A stretch of DNA of 64,000 bases from Pseudofulvibacter geojedonensis. GTDB taxonomy: Bacteria > Bacteroidota > Bacteroidia > Flavobacteriales > Flavobacteriaceae. The stretch covers positions 1 through 64,000 of the forward strand of contig NZ_JBHTJM010000003.1 in assembly GCF_042675745.1 (NCBI RefSeq). Direction: 5' to 3'. Position 1 is the stretch's first letter; every line of letters begins with the position of its first letter. Position numbers and translations under genes: made by a program. Under the pieces are notes generated by a model. The model was not told the DNA's origin, did not search any database, and saw only the letters and a program-made list of their open reading frames with translations. Shown here one piece after another: positions 18,201-27,538 of this stretch.

Positions 18201-20153
18201 ATGAATTTAAGAAAGTGGGATAAATTTTTAGTCGAACTAGCAAATTTTTGTTTTTTTTGGCTTTTTGGAGTTTTGTTTTTTACATTGTTCAGACTTGTTT
18301 TTATACTATTTTTTAGAAAACAGATAACAGAAACTCCAGATGCAATAGAATTATTTAAAGTATTCTTCTTAGGTTTTAGGTTTGATTGCACTGCGGTATC
18401 TTATTTTTTGATTTTACCATTAGCTTCGTTGTTAATTTTATCATTATTTAATCAGTTTACAATAATTAAGGTTATTCGAAAAATACATCAAGTATTGTTT
18501 GTAATTCTATCTTCAACAATATGTGTAGTAACTATCAACTATTTTAAAGAGTATAATAACCAATTTAATAATTTCTTGTTTGTTGGTTTGTACGATGATC
18601 AGAAAGCGGTACTAGATTCTATTATTAAAGATTTTCACCCAATTATTAATGGAGTGATCTTGGTGTTGCTTATTTTAAGTAGCTTTTTAGTACTTTCTCG
18701 TTTTGAAGAGAAGAGAAGATTATATAGTTTCTTGAACAGATTAAGTTTTAAAGGACATGAAATACTATTGGTTATTATAACAATAGGCTTGTTTGTTGGG
18801 AGTTTAAGAGGTTCATTTGGAGAAATTCCAGTAATAAGAAAGTACACAGCTATTTCTAAAGATTTATTTCTAAATAAAATAATTATAAACCCTTATCGAT
18901 CTTTAAAGTATGCAATTGATGATTTTAAAGAATTGAACTTACTAAACGATGTGAATCCTTTTTTACAAGAAGAGGAATTAAAAGGCATTCTTAAAGGCCA
19001 ATCGATTGATTCATTGTTGTACAAAAAAGCTAAAGGACCTAGAATTGATAAACCTAAACAGTTGTTTTTGGTAGTAATGGAAAGTTATGATTCTTGGCCT
19101 CTATTAAATAAATATAAAGATTTAGGAGTTGCTACAGAATTAACTAGTATAGCAGAAAGAGGTAAACATTTTACAAATTTCTTACCAGCTTCTCATTCAA
19201 CATTTAACTCTTATGCATCTATTGTTGGAAATGTGCCTTATACAGGGGTAAACATTAATAGTATAGGTAGTGTAAACCAATCTTTTAAATCATCAATGTT
19301 TACTCAGTTTAAAAAGCTAGGGTATAAAATAAATGTGTTTTACGGAGGCTTTTTAACCTGGCAAAATATTGGAGATTTTTCAGATTTTATGGGAGCAGAT
19401 AAAGTTTATTCTGGCGCCTATACAGACGAAAATATAACAACAGGAGAATGGGGGATTAAGGATGATAAATTATTCGATTTAGTTTTAGACAAAGTCAACA
19501 CAGAAGAGTATACATTAAATATTATTTTGACCTTGAGTTATCACACTCCATTTGCTGTAGACATTTATAAAGAAGGTTTTCCCATAAAAAAGAAAAAAGA
19601 TCTTCCCGAAGCCACTAAATTGTATTTTAAAAATACAATGAACTTAAAGCAGTTAGGACACCTTTGGTATAGTGATAAGGCTATTGGGGATTTTGTTAGA
19701 GAGGCAGAAGGTAAGTTTACTAATTCATTGTTTTGTTTTACAGGAGACCATTTTGGAAGAAGATTTGTAAATCATAAACCCAATTTATACGAAAAGTCAT
19801 CGGTACCCTTTATTATGTATGGTAAGAGTATAGAGCCAAGTAAAGAGAAGACTTTGGGGTCTCATATCGATATTATGCCAACGCTTATAGAAATGATAGC
19901 ACCTCAAGATTTTGAATATTATAGTTTTGGTGAAAGTTTACTAGATAAGAGTGTAGGGGTAGCAATAGGGCATGAGAAGATCATGTACAATGATGATATT
20001 TTTTATTTTCCAAAAAACGGTTTGGTAGAAAAAGGAAAAATCAAAGGAAAAGGAGTTCCTTCAATTAATGAATCCTTTGCTAAGAAAAAACACGATAGCT
20101 TAATAGGTATTGCTTGGCAATATATAATGAAAGAAAATAGAGTAAAAGATTAA
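18201..20153 (+). CDS. LtaS-like membrane-anchored phospho-transferase (alkaline phosphatase superfamily)
   Basis: 650 residues: five hydrophobic segments in the first 200 residues, then an extracytoplasmic sulfatase-fold domain (about 280-620). Active-site features include VVMESYDSW (metal ligand Glu294), SHSTFNSYAS (probable nucleophile Thr334), LSYHTPF (His448) and FTGDHFG (Asp516-His517). There is no CxPxR formylglycine motif, so it is not a true sulfatase. Family members transfer phosphoglycerol or phosphoethanolamine. A Gram-negative cell has no lipoteichoic acid, so the likely acceptor is an outer-membrane glycolipid or periplasmic glycan (inference). The frame opens with TTG at 18141, but ATG 18201 fits the promoter box and the start of the first membrane helix. 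Convergent with the next gene, 8 bases apart. Confidence 0.85.
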   Translation: MNLRKWDKFLVELANFCFFWLFGVLFFTLFRLVFILFFRKQITETPDAIELFKVFFLGFRFDCTAVSYFLILPLASLLILSLFNQFTIIKVIRKIHQVLFVILSSTICVVTINYFKEYNNQFNNFLFVGLYDDQKAVLDSIIKDFHPIINGVILVLLILSSFLVLSRFEEKRRLYSFLNRLSFKGHEILLVIITIGLFVGSLRGSFGEIPVIRKYTAISKDLFLNKIIINPYRSLKYAIDDFKELNLLNDVNPFLQEEELKGILKGQSIDSLLYKKAKGPRIDKPKQLFLVVMESYDSWPLLNKYKDLGVATELTSIAERGKHFTNFLPASHSTFNSYASIVGNVPYTGVNINSIGSVNQSFKSSMFTQFKKLGYKINVFYGGFLTWQNIGDFSDFMGADKVYSGAYTDENITTGEWGIKDDKLFDLVLDKVNTEEYTLNIILTLSYHTPFAVDIYKEGFPIKKKKDLPEATKLYFKNTMNLKQLGHLWYSDKAIGDFVREAEGKFTNSLFCFTGDHFGRRFVNHKPNLYEKSSVPFIMYGKSIEPSKEKTLGSHIDIMPTLIEMIAPQDFEYYSFGESLLDKSVGVAIGHEKIMYNDDIFYFPKNGLVEKGKIKGKGVPSINESFAKKKHDSLIGIAWQYIMKENRVKD

Positions 20154-20161
20154 AAAATAGA

Positions 20162-22006
20162 TTATTTTTTTACATAAAACCTATTAATATCTTCAATTGC
20201 TTTTTCAAAAATTGGATAGTCAATATTTTCAGACTCTAAAGGGTTTAAACTTTTATCGGTAATAGTAAAAATACCTGAATTTTTAACTACTCGGGTAATT
20301 TTATTTTCTTCTATAATTGCGTAAGAATTTTTATATCCACAAAGGAACCATTCGCGTTTAGAAGTGTTAAATAAATTTTTACCAATACTTATTTCAGAAG
20401 GTTTGTTTTTAACACCTAAATAGTTATTCATTAATGTAGGTGTTACATCATAATGTAGGCTTAAGTGATTGAATTCTTGAGGATCTTTATCTGCATCAAA
20501 AATGTAAAAAGGAACTTTAGTCTGATATTTAGTATAGTTACCTGCATGATTCCAAAATCCTTTTTTATTATCATTAAATTCTTGTCCGTGATCACTAGTA
20601 ACAACAATTATAGTATTTTCCAATTGATTGTTTTCTGTTAGGGTGTTAATTACTTCTCCAATTAAACTATCAATAAAATGCAATGAGTTTTTATATAGAT
20701 TCAACATTTTATCTGGATTATAATCATTGTCTAGAGCAGTGTAGTCTACTATATCTAAAGCAGGGCTAAATATTTTTGGGTAGTCTTTTGGAACATCATA
20801 TCCATGAGCTGCATCAAAAAATAAAAAATCAAAAAAAGGTGTTTTTTTATCTCGTTTGTTATAATGAGCAGTCCAATTTTTAGTGATGTCTATATCTCTT
20901 TTGTAAGGACTATCTCCGTTAGAGTTAAGTCTTAAGTTTTCTACATTTAAGAAAATATTTTTGTCAAAAGGAGGGTTTTCTAATGTAGCACTACCTAAAA
21001 TATTCATATCGTATCCCTGACTTTTTAAAACAGACATGAAGGCAGGTGGTATTTCGTGGTTGGTAAAAGAATCGTTACACAATCCAGAAACACCATAAAA
21101 TAGAGTAAACATTCCATCGGCAGTAGCATTAGATCCGCTATGATGATTGTTGAATACTTGTGACTGTTTAGAAAGTTTATATAAATTTGGAGTTACAATA
21201 CTATCCATACATGTGTATCTCCAAGAGTCTATAGTCAATAACAAAAAATTCTTCTTTTTTTCTGGAGCTGTATAACTTAGTTCTGTAAGGGGGTATTTTA
21301 TGGCTCCTTTATTATCTAACTTGTATAGTTTTTGATTTTTTTCTATAAGCTCTTTATTTATTAAATTCATTTTAGCAAGAAGTGACTTAGCTGTCAATGG
21401 AAAGAAAAGAGGGTATACCTCTTTAGCTTGTGTAATAGGTCTATAAAACCCAGCGTCGGCCCAAGCAAAAGTAATATGGCTAAAAACTAAAGAACTTAAA
21501 AGAGTGTAAAGAATGAGCTTGGTTTTTATTTTTTTTTCAGTTAGTTTTTTAGCAATGAATAAAATAAAAACTTGAATTAATATAATTAATATTATAAAGG
21601 CAATTGCTTTTATAATGTTTGAGCTATCAATATGAAAAATATCTCCAGCATTTTTACCAAATACCATTTCTAATACAAAAGGAGAAATGTGAAATCTAAA
21701 TTGAGAATAAACTAGCGTGTCTAGCTTTAAAACTATAATATTAATGGTAGCTAGAAGGATGAAAATAACATTACTTAATTTTTGTTTTTTTGTAATATAG
21801 AATGCTAGAAAAGATAAAAGTAATGGTAAAACACTTAAAACTGCAAAATGACTAATAAAAGTAGTGATATAATAGCTAATGGCTAATGTATATGAAATGT
21901 TGTTAACATATTCGAAGTAAGAATAAGCAATCAACAAAATTACTACTAAGTTGAGTAGGTAAGAAAATAGTAATGTTTTATAATGGTTTGTCTTTTCTAC
22001 AAGCAT
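20162..22006 (-). CDS. DUF3413/YejM-like membrane sulfatase-fold protein
   Basis: 614 residues. The N-terminal half (about 1-185) has five hydrophobic helices, like the DUF3413 domain of PbgA/YejM. The C-terminal periplasmic domain (about 250-600) has the alkaline-phosphatase-superfamily pattern: LLTIDSWRYTCMD (Asp260), NHHSGSNATADGMFTLFYG (Thr295 at the nucleophile position) and VVTSDHGQEFND (metal-binding Asp-His). In enterobacteria YejM senses LPS and regulates LpxC turnover rather than acting as a classic hydrolase. Whether this protein is catalytic or regulatory cannot be told from sequence, although the metal ligands look intact. It sits tail-to-tail with an LtaS-like gene and next to the nonulosonate genes, so a surface-glycolipid role is plausible. 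Confidence 0.8.
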   Translation of the reverse strand: MLVEKTNHYKTLLFSYLLNLVVILLIAYSYFEYVNNISYTLAISYYITTFISHFAVLSVLPLLLSFLAFYITKKQKLSNVIFILLATINIIVLKLDTLVYSQFRFHISPFVLEMVFGKNAGDIFHIDSSNIIKAIAFIILIILIQVFILFIAKKLTEKKIKTKLILYTLLSSLVFSHITFAWADAGFYRPITQAKEVYPLFFPLTAKSLLAKMNLINKELIEKNQKLYKLDNKGAIKYPLTELSYTAPEKKKNFLLLTIDSWRYTCMDSIVTPNLYKLSKQSQVFNNHHSGSNATADGMFTLFYGVSGLCNDSFTNHEIPPAFMSVLKSQGYDMNILGSATLENPPFDKNIFLNVENLRLNSNGDSPYKRDIDITKNWTAHYNKRDKKTPFFDFLFFDAAHGYDVPKDYPKIFSPALDIVDYTALDNDYNPDKMLNLYKNSLHFIDSLIGEVINTLTENNQLENTIIVVTSDHGQEFNDNKKGFWNHAGNYTKYQTKVPFYIFDADKDPQEFNHLSLHYDVTPTLMNNYLGVKNKPSEISIGKNLFNTSKREWFLCGYKNSYAIIEENKITRVVKNSGIFTITDKSLNPLESENIDYPIFEKAIEDINRFYVKK

Positions 22007-22083
22007 AAAAATAAAATATCAGCAAAATTAACTGATAAACCAGTAAAAAAAAAATCTAGTACTAGTTCTAAAATTTAATAATG

Positions 22084-22091
22084 TAAATTTG
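22084..22091 (+). promoter_or_regulatory. Putative -7 box of the sialyltransferase-like gene
   Basis: TAAATTTG fits TAnnTTTG and ends 22 bases before the ATG at 22114. No spaced TTG was found. Confidence 0.35.
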
Positions 22092-22113
22092 TTGGACTAA
22101 TATTAAAATAAAT

Positions 22114-23118
22114 ATGAATCAAACTTTTGTTGGGTGCTCTATGTACCATATTTATCTGTCTATGCTTTTGGCTTTCCAATATAAAAAGTCAGATCATAAA
22201 TCATTATTGGTAGTTATTGAAGATAGAACTGAAGGTATTCAAGATTATATAGAACCCTTAAAAGCATTAGGAGCCTTTGAAGATGTTGTAGCAGTACGAA
22301 GTTATGGGGTTGTAAAGAATTTAAAGAAAAAATCAGGAGCTTTTAATTACATATTTAACAGGGCTAATTCCTTAAAGAAAAGTTTTGAAGATGAAAACCC
22401 TCAGCTGCAAAAGTATCATGAGTTTATTTTAGAATCAGAAATCAATCTATATCATATAGTAAATTCTAGGGCGTATTTTTTAATTAATTACCCAAAAAAT
22501 AGCTTTAGAATGATTGAAGAAGGTACTGGAACATACAGGCATAAAATGCCTTTTTCAAGAAAGTTAAAAAGAACCTTGATGGGGTACCCATTATTAATGG
22601 GGTATGATAAACAGGTAAAAGAGGTATTGGTTCAACAACCAACAGATATGCAAGATCCTTTTTTAAGAGCAAAGTCAGTAAAACTAGATTTAAATTATTT
22701 ACAAAGCAGCTTAACAGAGGAAGAGATAAGCAATATTTCTAAGTGTTTTGGGTTAACTTCTGAACTAACAGATAAAAATCAAGAAAAAGCAATTATACTT
22801 ACACAACCGTTGATAGAAGCGGGGTTTAAGGTGACAAAAGAAGAAATGATTGCCATTTACCAAGATATGATTAATGATGCAAAAGAAAAGGGCTTGAAAG
22901 TATACTTAAAAATGCATCCTAGAGAAGAGATAGATTATAATCTAGCATTTAAGAAGGAGAAGGTTATTGTATTACCTAAACTATTGCCTATAGAATTGAT
23001 AAACTTAGATAATAGTATTAAGTTTCAAGAAGCTTATACAATATGTTCGGGGTCTATAGATAATTTAATTAATGTTAAGAACAAAAATAGCTTAGGTTTT
23101 GATTATTTAAAAAAGTAG
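22114..23118 (+). CDS. Sialyltransferase-like glycosyltransferase (probable nonulosonate transferase)
   Basis: 334 residues, cytoplasmic, no signal peptide. The body resembles the GT52/polysialyltransferase group of bacterial sialyltransferases. The diagnostic D/E-D/E-G motif is present as Glu135-Glu136-Gly137 in MIEEGTG, the HP motif as His268-Pro269 in KMHPREE, and an SGS triplet at 312-314 may correspond to the S/T motif before the C-terminus. These residues bind the CMP-sugar donor and act in catalysis in characterised members. It is the first gene before the pseudaminic acid operon, 96 bases away on the same strand, so CMP-pseudaminate is the predicted donor (inference). The acceptor is unknown. 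Confidence 0.7.
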   Translation: MNQTFVGCSMYHIYLSMLLAFQYKKSDHKSLLVVIEDRTEGIQDYIEPLKALGAFEDVVAVRSYGVVKNLKKKSGAFNYIFNRANSLKKSFEDENPQLQKYHEFILESEINLYHIVNSRAYFLINYPKNSFRMIEEGTGTYRHKMPFSRKLKRTLMGYPLLMGYDKQVKEVLVQQPTDMQDPFLRAKSVKLDLNYLQSSLTEEEISNISKCFGLTSELTDKNQEKAIILTQPLIEAGFKVTKEEMIAIYQDMINDAKEKGLKVYLKMHPREEIDYNLAFKKEKVIVLPKLLPIELINLDNSIKFQEAYTICSGSIDNLINVKNKNSLGFDYLKK

Positions 23119-23183
23119 TGCAATTCTCTAATTGAATGCCTAAAATTAAAATATGAATCAAATTCAATAATTAAAATAAAGAC

Positions 23184-23191
23184 TACATTTG
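23184..23191 (+). promoter_or_regulatory. Putative -7 box of the pse operon
   Basis: TACATTTG fits TAnnTTTG and ends 23 bases before the pseB ATG in a 96-base intergenic gap. The -33 region is AT-rich without a clear TTG. It would allow the pse genes to be expressed independently of the upstream transferase. Confidence 0.4.
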
Positions 23192-23214
23192 TATCTGGAA
23201 AAAAACATAGATGT

Positions 23215-24246
23215 ATGCTAGATTTAAACAACAAATCAATATTAATAACAGGAGGGACAGGGTCATTTGGAAAAATGTTTACTAAATTAATTTTAGAAAG
23301 ATTTCCAAAAGTAGATCGATTAGTTATTTTTTCTAGAGATGAGCAAAAACATTTTCAAATGGCTCAAGAGTTTCCTGAATCAAAATATCCTCAAATACGT
23401 TATTTTATTGGAGATGTAAGAGATTTAAAGCGTTTAGAAAGTGCTTTTGAAGGGATTAATGTAGTTATACATGCTGCGGCTATGAAACATGTTCATTTGG
23501 CAGAATACAACCCAATGGAATGTGTTAAAACGAATATTAATGGAGCAGAAAATGTAATAGACGCGGCCTTAAAATGTGGTGTAGAGAGTGTGGTTGCCTT
23601 GTCCACAGATAAAGCTGCTGCACCAATTAATTTATATGGAGCAACTAAATTAGCATCAGATAAGTTGTTTATAGCAGCAAATAACATAAAAGGGAAAAGA
23701 AACATTAAGTTTTCTGTAGTTCGCTATGGTAATGTTATGGGGTCTAATGGATCTGTTATGCCTTTCTTTTTAAATAAGAAGAAAGCAGGAGATTTGTTTT
23801 TACCTATTACAGATAAAAAAATGACACGTTTTAATATTTCTTTGCAAGATGGTTGCGAAATGGTTTTTTATGCAATTGAAAAGGCATGGGGAGGTGAGGT
23901 TTTTGTACCCAAAATACCATCTTACAATATTGTAGATGTGGCAACTGCTATTGCTCCAGAATTAGAGCAAAGAGTTGTAGGTGTTAGACCTGGGGAGAAA
24001 TTACATGAAGAAATGATTACTTCTTCAGATTCGTATAATACAGTAGATTTGGGTAAATATTATGCAATATTACCTCAACAGTCACCATATTCAACATATT
24101 CAATAGAAGACTATAAAAAAGCATTTAATGCTGTTTCTGTGCCTAAAGGATTTTCGTATGATTCTGGTTCAAATACAGAATGGGAAACGGTTGAAAGCCT
24201 AGAAGAATTAATTAAAATACATGTAGATCCAAACTTTAAGGCATAA
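23215..24246 (+). CDS. pseB: UDP-N-acetylglucosamine 4,6-dehydratase (inverting)
   Basis: PseB, 343 residues, first step of pseudaminic acid synthesis: NADP-dependent 4,6-dehydration with C5 inversion of UDP-GlcNAc. Extended SDR fold with the dinucleotide loop ILITGGTGSFGKMF (about residues 8-21), RDEQKH, HAAAMKHVHLAE, and LSTDKAAAPINLYGATKLASD with the YxxxK catalytic pair (Tyr-Gly-Ala-Thr-Lys). The C-terminus has VGVRPGEKLHEEMI. This pattern is specific to the FlaA1/PseB branch rather than to the retaining, membrane-bound dehydratases. First gene of a five-gene overlapping operon; its stop overlaps the pseC start by one base (TAATG). Confidence 0.95.
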   Translation: MLDLNNKSILITGGTGSFGKMFTKLILERFPKVDRLVIFSRDEQKHFQMAQEFPESKYPQIRYFIGDVRDLKRLESAFEGINVVIHAAAMKHVHLAEYNPMECVKTNINGAENVIDAALKCGVESVVALSTDKAAAPINLYGATKLASDKLFIAANNIKGKRNIKFSVVRYGNVMGSNGSVMPFFLNKKKAGDLFLPITDKKMTRFNISLQDGCEMVFYAIEKAWGGEVFVPKIPSYNIVDVATAIAPELEQRVVGVRPGEKLHEEMITSSDSYNTVDLGKYYAILPQQSPYSTYSIEDYKKAFNAVSVPKGFSYDSGSNTEWETVESLEELIKIHVDPNFKA

Positions 24247-25388
24247 TGGCAATACCGTACGGAAGACAATACATAGACGATAATGATATAGAAGCAGTAG
24301 TGTCTACTTTAAAGGCTGATTTTTTAACTCAGGGACCAAAAGTTAAAGAGTTTGAAGAGAAATTTGCTGCTTATGTAGGTGCTAAATATGCTGTTGCTGT
24401 AAATAATGCTACTTCTGGATTGCATTTGTCGGTACTAGCTTTAGGTTTACAAGAGGGTGATAGAGTAATTACAACTCCTATAACTTTTGCCGCCAGTGCC
24501 AATTGTGTTCGTTTTGAGAAAGGAGAAGTGTGGTTTGCAGATATTGATCCAGACACTTATTTACTTTCATTAGAAAGTGTAGAGAAACTAATAAAGAGTA
24601 AGCCAAAAGGTTTTTTTAAAGGAATTATTCCAGTAGATTTTGCAGGATTACCAGTAGATTTAGAGAAATTTAGAAGCTTAGCAGATAAACATAATTTATG
24701 GATTATAGAAGATGCTTGTCATGCACCAGGTGGATATTTTATAGACTCTAATCATACTAAACAGCGCTGCGGAAATGGTAACTATGCAGATATTGGTGTT
24801 TTTTCATTTCATCCCGTTAAACATATAGCTTGTGGAGAAGGAGGAATGGTAACTACCAATTCAGAAGAACTTTATAAAAAGTTGTCTTTATTTAGAACCC
24901 ATGGTATAACCAAGGAAGCTATGCAAGAAAACCATGGAGGATGGTTTTATGAAATGCAAGAATTAGGTTATAATTATAGACTAACAGATATTCAATCAGC
25001 TTTAGGAATAACACAGCTAAATAAAAATGATCAAGGAGTAATTCAAAGAAACGAGATTGCAAAAAAATATAAGGAAGCTTTTAAAGGAATTGTAAAATTT
25101 CAAAGCTTACCTGAGAATGCATATAATGCTCATCATTTATTTGTTATAGAGGTAACTAAGAGAAAGGAACTATACGACTTTTTAAGAGAGAATAAAATAT
25201 TTGCACAAATACATTACATACCTGTGCATACTTTGCCTTATTATAAACAGATCGGTTATGATAATGCAAATTTAATACATGCAGAAAATTATTATAGTAA
25301 GTGTATTAGTTTACCAATGTACCCAAGTTTAAAAAATGAGGAACAAGAGTTTGTAATAAAAAAAGTTTTAGAGTTTATTAATGGCTAG
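24246..25388 (+). CDS. pseC: UDP-4-amino-4,6-dideoxy-N-acetyl-beta-L-altrosamine transaminase
   Basis: PseC, 380 residues, a DegT/DnrJ/EryC1/StrS-family PLP aminotransferase that uses glutamate to aminate C4 of the PseB product. It opens with IPYGRQYIDDNDIEAVVSTLKADFLTQGP, typical of PseC. PLP-binding features are NATSGLHLSVLAL, EDACHAPGG, and the Schiff-base lysine in FSFHPVKHIACGEGG. The family tail QIHYIPVHTLPYY is present. Start and stop overlap the neighbouring genes (1 base with pseB, 8 bases with pseF), indicating translational coupling. Confidence 0.95.
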   Translation: MAIPYGRQYIDDNDIEAVVSTLKADFLTQGPKVKEFEEKFAAYVGAKYAVAVNNATSGLHLSVLALGLQEGDRVITTPITFAASANCVRFEKGEVWFADIDPDTYLLSLESVEKLIKSKPKGFFKGIIPVDFAGLPVDLEKFRSLADKHNLWIIEDACHAPGGYFIDSNHTKQRCGNGNYADIGVFSFHPVKHIACGEGGMVTTNSEELYKKLSLFRTHGITKEAMQENHGGWFYEMQELGYNYRLTDIQSALGITQLNKNDQGVIQRNEIAKKYKEAFKGIVKFQSLPENAYNAHHLFVIEVTKRKELYDFLRENKIFAQIHYIPVHTLPYYKQIGYDNANLIHAENYYSKCISLPMYPSLKNEEQEFVIKKVLEFING

Positions 25389-26085
25389 TTTAGCAATTAT
25401 ACCTGCAAGAGGAGGAAGCAAACGCATACCTAAAAAAAATATAAAAGATTTTTTAGGCGTTCCAATTATATCATACTCTATAAAGTCAGCAATTAATTCT
25501 GAACTTTTTGATGAGGTTATGGTTTCTACTGATGATGAAGAGATAAAAAATATAGCCGAATCTTTTGATGCTAAGGTCCCATTTTTAAGAGGTAATTCTA
25601 ACTCTGATGATTTTGCAACTTTAGCAGACGTACTTCAAGAAGTATTAGCATGTTATAAAGAAGAGGGAAAAGAGTTTACAAGTGTTTGTTGTATATTGCC
25701 AACAGCGCCCTTTGTAAATTCTGAAAAACTTATTAAATCTTTTAAAATTTACCAGCAAGAAAAATTTGATACTGTTTTTCCGGTATTAGAGTTTTCATAT
25801 CCAATTCAGAGAGCTTTGAGATTTGAAGGAGAGAATATAGAAATGGTAGAAGAAAAGTACTTGAACTCAAGATCACAAGATTTAGAAGCAAGATATCATG
25901 ATTCAGGTCAGTTTTACTGGATAAATGTTGAGCGATTTTTATTAGAAAAAAAAATGTTTACGGCTAATTCAGGAGCCATTGTAATATCAGAACTTGAGGC
26001 TCAAGATATAGATACTATTACAGATTGGAAGTTAGCAGAAATTAAATACCAAATGATGCTTAAGAATGAAAAAAATAATTTGTAG
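25381..26085 (+). CDS. pseF: Pseudaminic acid cytidylyltransferase
   Basis: PseF, 234 residues, activates pseudaminic acid with CTP to CMP-pseudaminate. NeuA-like nucleotidyltransferase fold with the CTP-binding signature IIPARGGSKRIPKKNI at residues 6-21. Further features are MVSTDDEEI, CILPTAPFVNSEKL, and the DSGQFYWINVERFL segment characteristic of the PseF branch. Overlaps pseC by 8 bases and the next gene by 20 bases. Confidence 0.93.
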   Translation: MASLAIIPARGGSKRIPKKNIKDFLGVPIISYSIKSAINSELFDEVMVSTDDEEIKNIAESFDAKVPFLRGNSNSDDFATLADVLQEVLACYKEEGKEFTSVCCILPTAPFVNSEKLIKSFKIYQQEKFDTVFPVLEFSYPIQRALRFEGENIEMVEEKYLNSRSQDLEARYHDSGQFYWINVERFLLEKKMFTANSGAIVISELEAQDIDTITDWKLAEIKYQMMLKNEKNNL

Positions 26086-27538
26086 GGCAGATGGTAATGC
26101 TAAAACTGGTTTAGGACACTTATACAGAATGTTAGCTATAGCTGCGTTCTATCAGGAAGATTACGAATTAATTTTTTTAACTAAACAGTCTTCAATAGCT
26201 TCAATTATTCCTAAAGAATACAATCTACAGTTCATTCCAGAAAATATTACTATAGAATTAGAACCACAATGGTTGTCTGCTAACTATTTATCGTCTAAAT
26301 ATATAGTTATTGCAGATGGCTATCAATTTGTAAGTGCTTATCAAAAGGCACTCAAAGAATTAGGCTATACATTATTTTACATAGACGATTTAGCAGTAGA
26401 ACATATGTACGCCGATGTAGTAATTAATCATTCTTTGCATTTTACTCCTGAGCTTTTTAAAGCAGAAGAGTATACTCAATATGGATTGGGTACCAACTTT
26501 GCCATGTTACGCCCTAAATTTTGTCAAGCAGCAAAATTAAATCGTAATATTTCAAGTATAGAAGATGCTTTTGTGTGTTTTGGAGGGGCAGATCAATATG
26601 ATTTATCTTTAAAGGCTGCTAAGGCATTATTGAAAAAAAAACAAATAAAAACGATTCACGTTGTTTTGGGAGGAGCATATTCTCATCAATCGATTTATAA
26701 TTTAGCTAATGAAAACCCTCAGTTGTTCTTGTATAAGAATTTAAGTGAAGATTTATTATATAACTTAATGGCTAGATGTCAAATGGCTGTGGCCCCATCA
26801 AGTACTATTTTGTACGAATTATGTTCTGTTAAAATGCCAATACTAAGCGGATATTTTGTTGATAATCAAAAGAACATAAATTCAGACCTTTCTAAAAGAG
26901 GAGTTATTTTTAATGGAGGAGATTTTAGTAAATACGCTGTAACTGATTTTGAAATTGAAATAGATAAAGTTTTATATAGTAAAGAAATTAATAGTTGTCT
27001 TTTAAAACAACAAAACTTATTTGATGGTAAAAGCAAACAGCGTTTTTTGAATTTAATGGAACAGTTTCAAATTACAAGTAGGAAAGCTACTGCTGAAGAT
27101 GTAATGTTGGTATATAATTGGTCTAACGATATTTTAGTAAGGCAAAATTCATTTCAATCAGCCCCAATAAACTTAGAAAGTCACACTAAGTGGTTTTTAG
27201 ACAAGATTAAAGACCCAGAAGTACTTTTTTTAATTATCGAAGTAAATAATAAACCAGCTGGTGTTGTGCGTTATAAATTAAATAAGACTAATTCTGTAGT
27301 TGGCGTGATTGTTTCAAACGACTTTAGAGGTAAAAGATTATCAAGTGCTTTTTTAGAGGAAGGTTCTAAAAAGTATTTTGAAATGAGTGATAAACCTATA
27401 TATGCTTATATTAAAAAAGAAAATATTGCCTCTGTAAAAGCTTTTGAAAAAGCAAAATATGTATATTTAAAAGAAGAAAATATAGAGGGAAATAGTAGCT
27501 TTGTGTATAAATTAGAAAAATATAATGTTATTAGATAA
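26066..27538 (+). CDS. pseG: PseG-PseH fusion: UDP-sugar hydrolase plus GNAT N-acetyltransferase
   Basis: 490-residue two-domain enzyme covering two separate steps of pseudaminic acid synthesis. Residues 1 to about 325 are PseG, the UDP-2,4-diacetamido-2,4,6-trideoxy-altropyranose hydrolase, with IICRADGNAKTGLGHLYR (His18 at the catalytic His position of the GxGH loop) and the GT-B-like donor site FGGADQYDLS and APSSTILYELCSVKMP. Residues about 335-487 are a GNAT acetyltransferase corresponding to PseH: SRKATAEDVMLVYNWSND, VGVIVSNDFRGKRLSS (acetyl-CoA loop) and KENIASVKAFEKAKYV. PseH acts before PseG in the pathway, so the fusion may channel the intermediate. The frame is continuous with no sign of a sequencing-error join. 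Overlaps pseF by 20 bases and pseI by 14. Confidence 0.92.
   Translation: MKKIICRADGNAKTGLGHLYRMLAIAAFYQEDYELIFLTKQSSIASIIPKEYNLQFIPENITIELEPQWLSANYLSSKYIVIADGYQFVSAYQKALKELGYTLFYIDDLAVEHMYADVVINHSLHFTPELFKAEEYTQYGLGTNFAMLRPKFCQAAKLNRNISSIEDAFVCFGGADQYDLSLKAAKALLKKKQIKTIHVVLGGAYSHQSIYNLANENPQLFLYKNLSEDLLYNLMARCQMAVAPSSTILYELCSVKMPILSGYFVDNQKNINSDLSKRGVIFNGGDFSKYAVTDFEIEIDKVLYSKEINSCLLKQQNLFDGKSKQRFLNLMEQFQITSRKATAEDVMLVYNWSNDILVRQNSFQSAPINLESHTKWFLDKIKDPEVLFLIIEVNNKPAGVVRYKLNKTNSVVGVIVSNDFRGKRLSSAFLEEGSKKYFEMSDKPIYAYIKKENIASVKAFEKAKYVYLKEENIEGNSSFVYKLEKYNVIR

Noticed and set aside
18201..20153. Lipoteichoic acid synthase as literal function
   Set aside because: All other evidence points to a Gram-negative Bacteroidota cell, which makes no lipoteichoic acid; only the fold and transferase chemistry are inferred.
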